A DNA stretch of 64,000 nt from NCBI GenBank assembly GCA_963760285.1, contig CAVXCI010000001.1:310001-374000 (forward strand), written 5' to 3'. The notes beneath the pieces were generated by a model, which searched no databases, was not told the DNA's origin, and was given only the letters and a program-made list of their open reading frames with translations. The number at the start of each line of letters is the position of its first letter. The first letter of the stretch is position 1. Origin of the DNA: PALSA-278 sp963760285. GTDB lineage: Bacteria > Acidobacteriota > Terriglobia > Acidiferrales > UBA7541. The position numbers were made by a program, and so were the translations under genes. Shown here one piece after another: positions 61,341-64,000 of this stretch.

Positions 61341-62525
61341 ATGGAAACCATGCGTGGTTTTGACGCGGCCATCGTTGGAGCGGGAATCATTGGCGCGTCC
61401 ACCGCGCTGGAACTTTCCGGCCGGGGAATGCGTGTCGCCCTGTTGGACCGCCAGCAGCCGGGAAACGAAGCCTCCTGGGCCGCCGCGGGAATGCTTTCAC
61501 CCGCTCCCGATTCCCCCGATTCGATGCCGCTCTTTCCCCTGGCGCAAGCCAGCCTGGCGATGTACGGCTCTTACGTTGAATCCATCGAGGAATTTTCTGA
61601 AATTAGGACTGGATACCGCCGGTGCGGAGCAATGGAGATTTTCTTCGGACCCACGGTCGTGAAGGCGCGGGACGAACTCGTGTCCATGCATCAACGGCTG
61701 GGCCTGGCAACGGAGGCCATCTCGGCGAAAGAAGCCCGGCGCATGGAACCGGCGGTTTCGGTGGATGATTTTGCCGCCGCGTGGATGCCAGAAGAAGCTG
61801 CTGTATCGCCGCGCGAATTGATGCGCGCGGTGCTGATTGCGTGCCGCCATCGCGGCGTGGAAATTCTCGCGGAGAGTGACGCGACGGCCATCCGGATGGC
61901 GAATAACACCGTGATGGGAGTTCAGGCCGGGAGCGAATCCATCTCAGCGCGGGCGGTGGTGGTGGCGGCGGGATGTTTTACGCATCTGCTGCCGGGCTTG
62001 GGGAAGTGGGCGCCGACCAGGCCCGTCCGTGGGCAAATGGTGGGGCTGAGATTTCACGGAATTCAGCTGCGCCACATTCTGCGCTCAGAACATGGGTATA
62101 TCGTCCCGCGCGAAAATGGATTCGCCGTGGCGGGAAGCACGCTCGAAAATGCCGGCTTTGAAAAAAATGTGACGCGGGAAGGCATCCGGGGAATTCTCGC
62201 AGCGGCTACGCAGCTTGCGCCCGCGGTCGCTTCCGCCAAAATTGTGGAAACCTGGGCGGGGTTACGGCCGGACACGCCCGATCATTTGCCCATCCTGGGC
62301 CCCTGCGAAGTGGGCGGCCTTTTTTTCGCCACCGGACATTACCGCAATGGAATCCTGCTGGCTCCCATCACGGCCAAGAACATCGCGGATTGGATCACAA
62401 ACGGAAATTCAGCCGGCGATCTTTCCGCATTCAGTCCGCTGCGTTTCGTGAATGGAGACACTTCACGGGGAGAGGCACTCAACCCAGGAGCGGACCATCG
62501 CCAGTTTTCAACTCCCCGCGGGTAG
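61341..62525 (+). CDS. thiO: glycine oxidase ThiO-like FAD enzyme
   Basis: 394 residues of the DAO (D-amino-acid oxidase/GlpD) fold. The FAD-binding motif is 'DAAIVGAGIIGASTALELSGRGMRVALLDR', and later motifs are 'ASWAAAGMLSP', 'VVVAAGCFTHLLPGL', 'RPVRGQMVGL' and 'ETWAGLRPDTPDHLPILGP...GLFFATGHYRNGILLAP', all typical of ThiO. It oxidises glycine to dehydroglycine for the thiazole of thiamine. Either ATG 61341 or 61350 is possible. No other thiamine gene is adjacent. Confidence 0.9.
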   Translation: METMRGFDAAIVGAGIIGASTALELSGRGMRVALLDRQQPGNEASWAAAGMLSPAPDSPDSMPLFPLAQASLAMYGSYVESIEEFSEIRTGYRRCGAMEIFFGPTVVKARDELVSMHQRLGLATEAISAKEARRMEPAVSVDDFAAAWMPEEAAVSPRELMRAVLIACRHRGVEILAESDATAIRMANNTVMGVQAGSESISARAVVVAAGCFTHLLPGLGKWAPTRPVRGQMVGLRFHGIQLRHILRSEHGYIVPRENGFAVAGSTLENAGFEKNVTREGIRGILAAATQLAPAVASAKIVETWAGLRPDTPDHLPILGPCEVGGLFFATGHYRNGILLAPITAKNIADWITNGNSAGDLSAFSPLRFVNGDTSRGEALNPGADHRQFSTPRG

Positions 62526-62576
62526 CCACGCGCAGTCTTAGTTCTTTCAGATTGTCTACCCACATCACGGAGATGG

Positions 62577-63506
62577 TTAGAACGGAACGGCGCTGCGCAC
62601 TGGCTCGCGGTTCGGCGGTCCCGGCATGGCGGAGGCCTGCCCGGGGCCGGCAAATTGAATTTTGGAAGCGTCCAGCACCAAGGGGCGATTTAACACCGCG
62701 TTAATGGTGCTTCCGCGGGGCATTTCCGCCTCCGGCCCGCGTGACAGCAGAACGGTGATCAAGCCGCCCACCGCGCCAATCCCCGCGCCGATTCCCGCGC
62801 CCTTCGCGCCACCGGCAATGCCGCCAATGCCCGCGCCCGCGCCGGTGGTTTTCAAAACGGTGCCGGCATCGGACGCCTTGCTGGTGTCGCCCTGAATTCT
62901 CCCCTCGGCGTCCACGGTTTCGCCGCCGCCGGTGCTGGCCCCGCTGGGGGATGCGTTCAAATCAATGACGTAAGAATTGGGAAGCACAATTTTGTTGAGT
63001 TTGATTCCCAATTCCCCGCGGCCCTTCACGCGGCCGGGCCGCTTCGATTCGGTGACTTCCCCGCTTACAAAAGAACCAACGGGAATCACCACTTTCTGGC
63101 CAACGAGGACGGGGAAAATGGTTTCCAGATATACGGGATCGCCTTCGCGGGCGCTGCGCGTGGAAATTCCGTTGTGCAGCAACAGCGGCAGCTCCGTCCC
63201 CGCTGGAACGGTGATTTTATCGGCGTCGGCGATGGACGGTGTTCCCGCCGTTTCCGCTGAAGCGGGCGAGGAGGCCTTGGTGTCGGACGAAGCAGCGGAA
63301 GGCGCGGTTTTCGCCGCTGCGTCCGCGGCGGGCGTGGATTGCGGCTGCGTGGTCCGTGGCTGCGCGGGCGCTGCAGGATTCGCGGATTGTTGTGCGGGAG
63401 GCTGCCGCGGTCCGGCATCCGCCTCCTGTGTGCGCGCGGACTGAAACAGGCCGCAAGCCAGAAGAGAAACAGCAGCGAGAATCATGCGCGCGCTGGTTTT
63501 ATTCAT
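62577..63506 (-). CDS. exported protein with TrbI-like beta domain and glycine zipper (paralogue of 49607-50389)
   Basis: 309 residues: signal peptide ('MILAAVSLLACGLFQSARTQ'), Ala/Pro/Ser linker, beta domain ('VPAGTELPLLLHNGISTRSAREGDPVYLETIFPVLVGQKVVIPVGSFVSGEV'), glycine zipper ('GAGAGIGGIAGGAKGAGIGAGIGAVGG') and a closing strand ('RGSTINAVLNRPLVLD'). Order and motifs match the lipoprotein at 49607-50389, but here no lipobox is convincing. GGGGA lies 9 bases before the ATG at 63506. Confidence 0.85.
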   Translation of the reverse strand: MNKTSARMILAAVSLLACGLFQSARTQEADAGPRQPPAQQSANPAAPAQPRTTQPQSTPAADAAAKTAPSAASSDTKASSPASAETAGTPSIADADKITVPAGTELPLLLHNGISTRSAREGDPVYLETIFPVLVGQKVVIPVGSFVSGEVTESKRPGRVKGRGELGIKLNKIVLPNSYVIDLNASPSGASTGGGETVDAEGRIQGDTSKASDAGTVLKTTGAGAGIGGIAGGAKGAGIGAGIGAVGGLITVLLSRGPEAEMPRGSTINAVLNRPLVLDASKIQFAGPGQASAMPGPPNREPVRSAVPF

Positions 63507-63661
63507 CAAGTGTTGTCCCCTTCCTTCCGATGCAACGGCACACAGAGCGGGATGCCCTACTCCGTTCCGGCCCGCGATGCGCCGTCCGCATCCGCGGCAA
63601 AAATCCTCGAAGTGGAATTCTAACGCAATCGCGCGACAACACAGTGAGAGTGTTTCCATAA

Positions 63662-63690
63662 TTGACGAACCGGCCCGCGCTGCTTACTCT
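63662..63690 (+). promoter_or_regulatory. putative promoter
   Basis: TTGACG (63662-63667), 17 bp and TACTCT (63685-63690); transcription would begin near 63697, 25 bases before the chosen ATG. Confidence 0.45.
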
Positions 63691-63721
63691 GCACATGGCG
63701 GCAATCCAATGGAGAAAAGCG

Positions 63722-63922
63722 ATGGCTCAACTGGCACTGGTCTATGGAATGAGGCTGTTTCCGGCGGACGATCTCGCGGAAGTCGGCGAAGCGACGATTC
63801 AATTGAAGAATGGACGCACGGCGCGCGTCACCATGCACCTGATCGAAGGCAGCCGGGCGGAAATTGAATCCACGCTGAAGCAGTCGCTGGATGCGTTCTT
63901 CGAAATGTATCCGGAGCTGTGA
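63722..63922 (+). CDS. small protein, unknown
   Basis: 66 residues from ATG 63722 after GGAG at 7 bases' distance; earlier in-frame ATGs (63695, 63662) would start at or before the predicted transcription start. Sequence: 'MAQLALVYGMRLFPADDL', then beta strands ('ATIQLKNGRTARVTMHLIEG') and a C-terminal helix ('RAEIESTLKQSLDAFFEMYPEL'). No family is recognised. The remaining 78 bp to the window end show nothing firm; a short minus-strand frame ending about 63935 could be the tail of another gene. Confidence 0.65.
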   Translation: MAQLALVYGMRLFPADDLAEVGEATIQLKNGRTARVTMHLIEGSRAEIESTLKQSLDAFFEMYPEL

Positions 63923-64000
63923 GTTACGGCAGCGTCAGTTTTCGAGACGCACGCATGGTGCCGCGCGGCGGCGCATGAGATCTACATCAGCACCACGGTC

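Overview
The window is about 60% GC and looks chromosomal. It most likely comes from an Acidobacteriota bacterium (Terriglobia-like). The clues are three secreted VWA proteins of the type known as 'VWFA-related Acidobacterial domain', a TonB with a long cytoplasmic N-terminus, a hopanoid head-group locus (HpnJ/HpnI), a bactofilin, and many NtrC-type and hybrid signalling proteins. No phage or plasmid genes are visible. The only mobile DNA is a short remnant of an IS1-like transposase.

Layout. 1-495 is the end of an M23 peptidase. 651-3569 (-) encodes a 2-oxoacid:ferredoxin oxidoreductase (two subunits). 3722-5024 (-) has an EVE protein and a membrane protein, divergent from lexA (5191-5814). 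Then come a bactofilin, a secreted protein, a 1000-residue UvrD-type helicase with a C-terminal nuclease, and three VWA proteins. 13898-19109 (-) is a compact ileS-lspA-lgt-rluD operon. 19272-22128 (+) holds tonB, terC and a VOC protein. 22150-22862 is a small accessory patch with a dispersed repeat, a small membrane protein and a transposase remnant. 22912-29381 has a GH63 glycosidase, a large membrane protein and an APC permease, then tRNA-Gln(CTG). 29527-33012 (-) is hpnJ-eamA-hpnI. 33165-38003 (-) is an ABC-type efflux operon. 38127-40842 (+) has a receiver-like/zinc-ribbon protein and a NatAB-like exporter. 40882-44798 (-) is a signalling cluster (FHA-GAF-PP2C, DHp-only protein, hybrid histidine kinase, tiny membrane protein). 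45158-47607 (-) is an arsenic operon, arsR-arsM-arsC-aqpS. 47871-57082 has a sigma-54 activator, a lipoprotein, a small protein, a lactonase-like protein, a BNR-repeat protein and an OmpA-family protein. 57388-60684 (+) is a sigma-54 activator/sensor-kinase pair broken by many frameshifts. 60685-63922 ends with a proline-rich protein, thiO, a second TrbI-like exported protein and a small protein.

Two features of the sequence stand out. First, frame-breaking indels: single ones in lgt, tonB and natB, and dense clusters in hpnI/eamA and in the kinase pair. The amino-acid sequence is well conserved across frames in all of them, which points to sequence error or very recent decay rather than old pseudogenes. 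Second, a pair of diverged repeat copies 28 kb apart (22196-22380 and 50523-50704) share an open frame with mostly synonymous differences and the same stop position. This is the best candidate here for an undescribed small-protein or mobile element family.

Starts were chosen from Shine-Dalgarno matches, signal peptides and overlap with neighbours. Family assignments rest on recognised motifs; no database search was possible.
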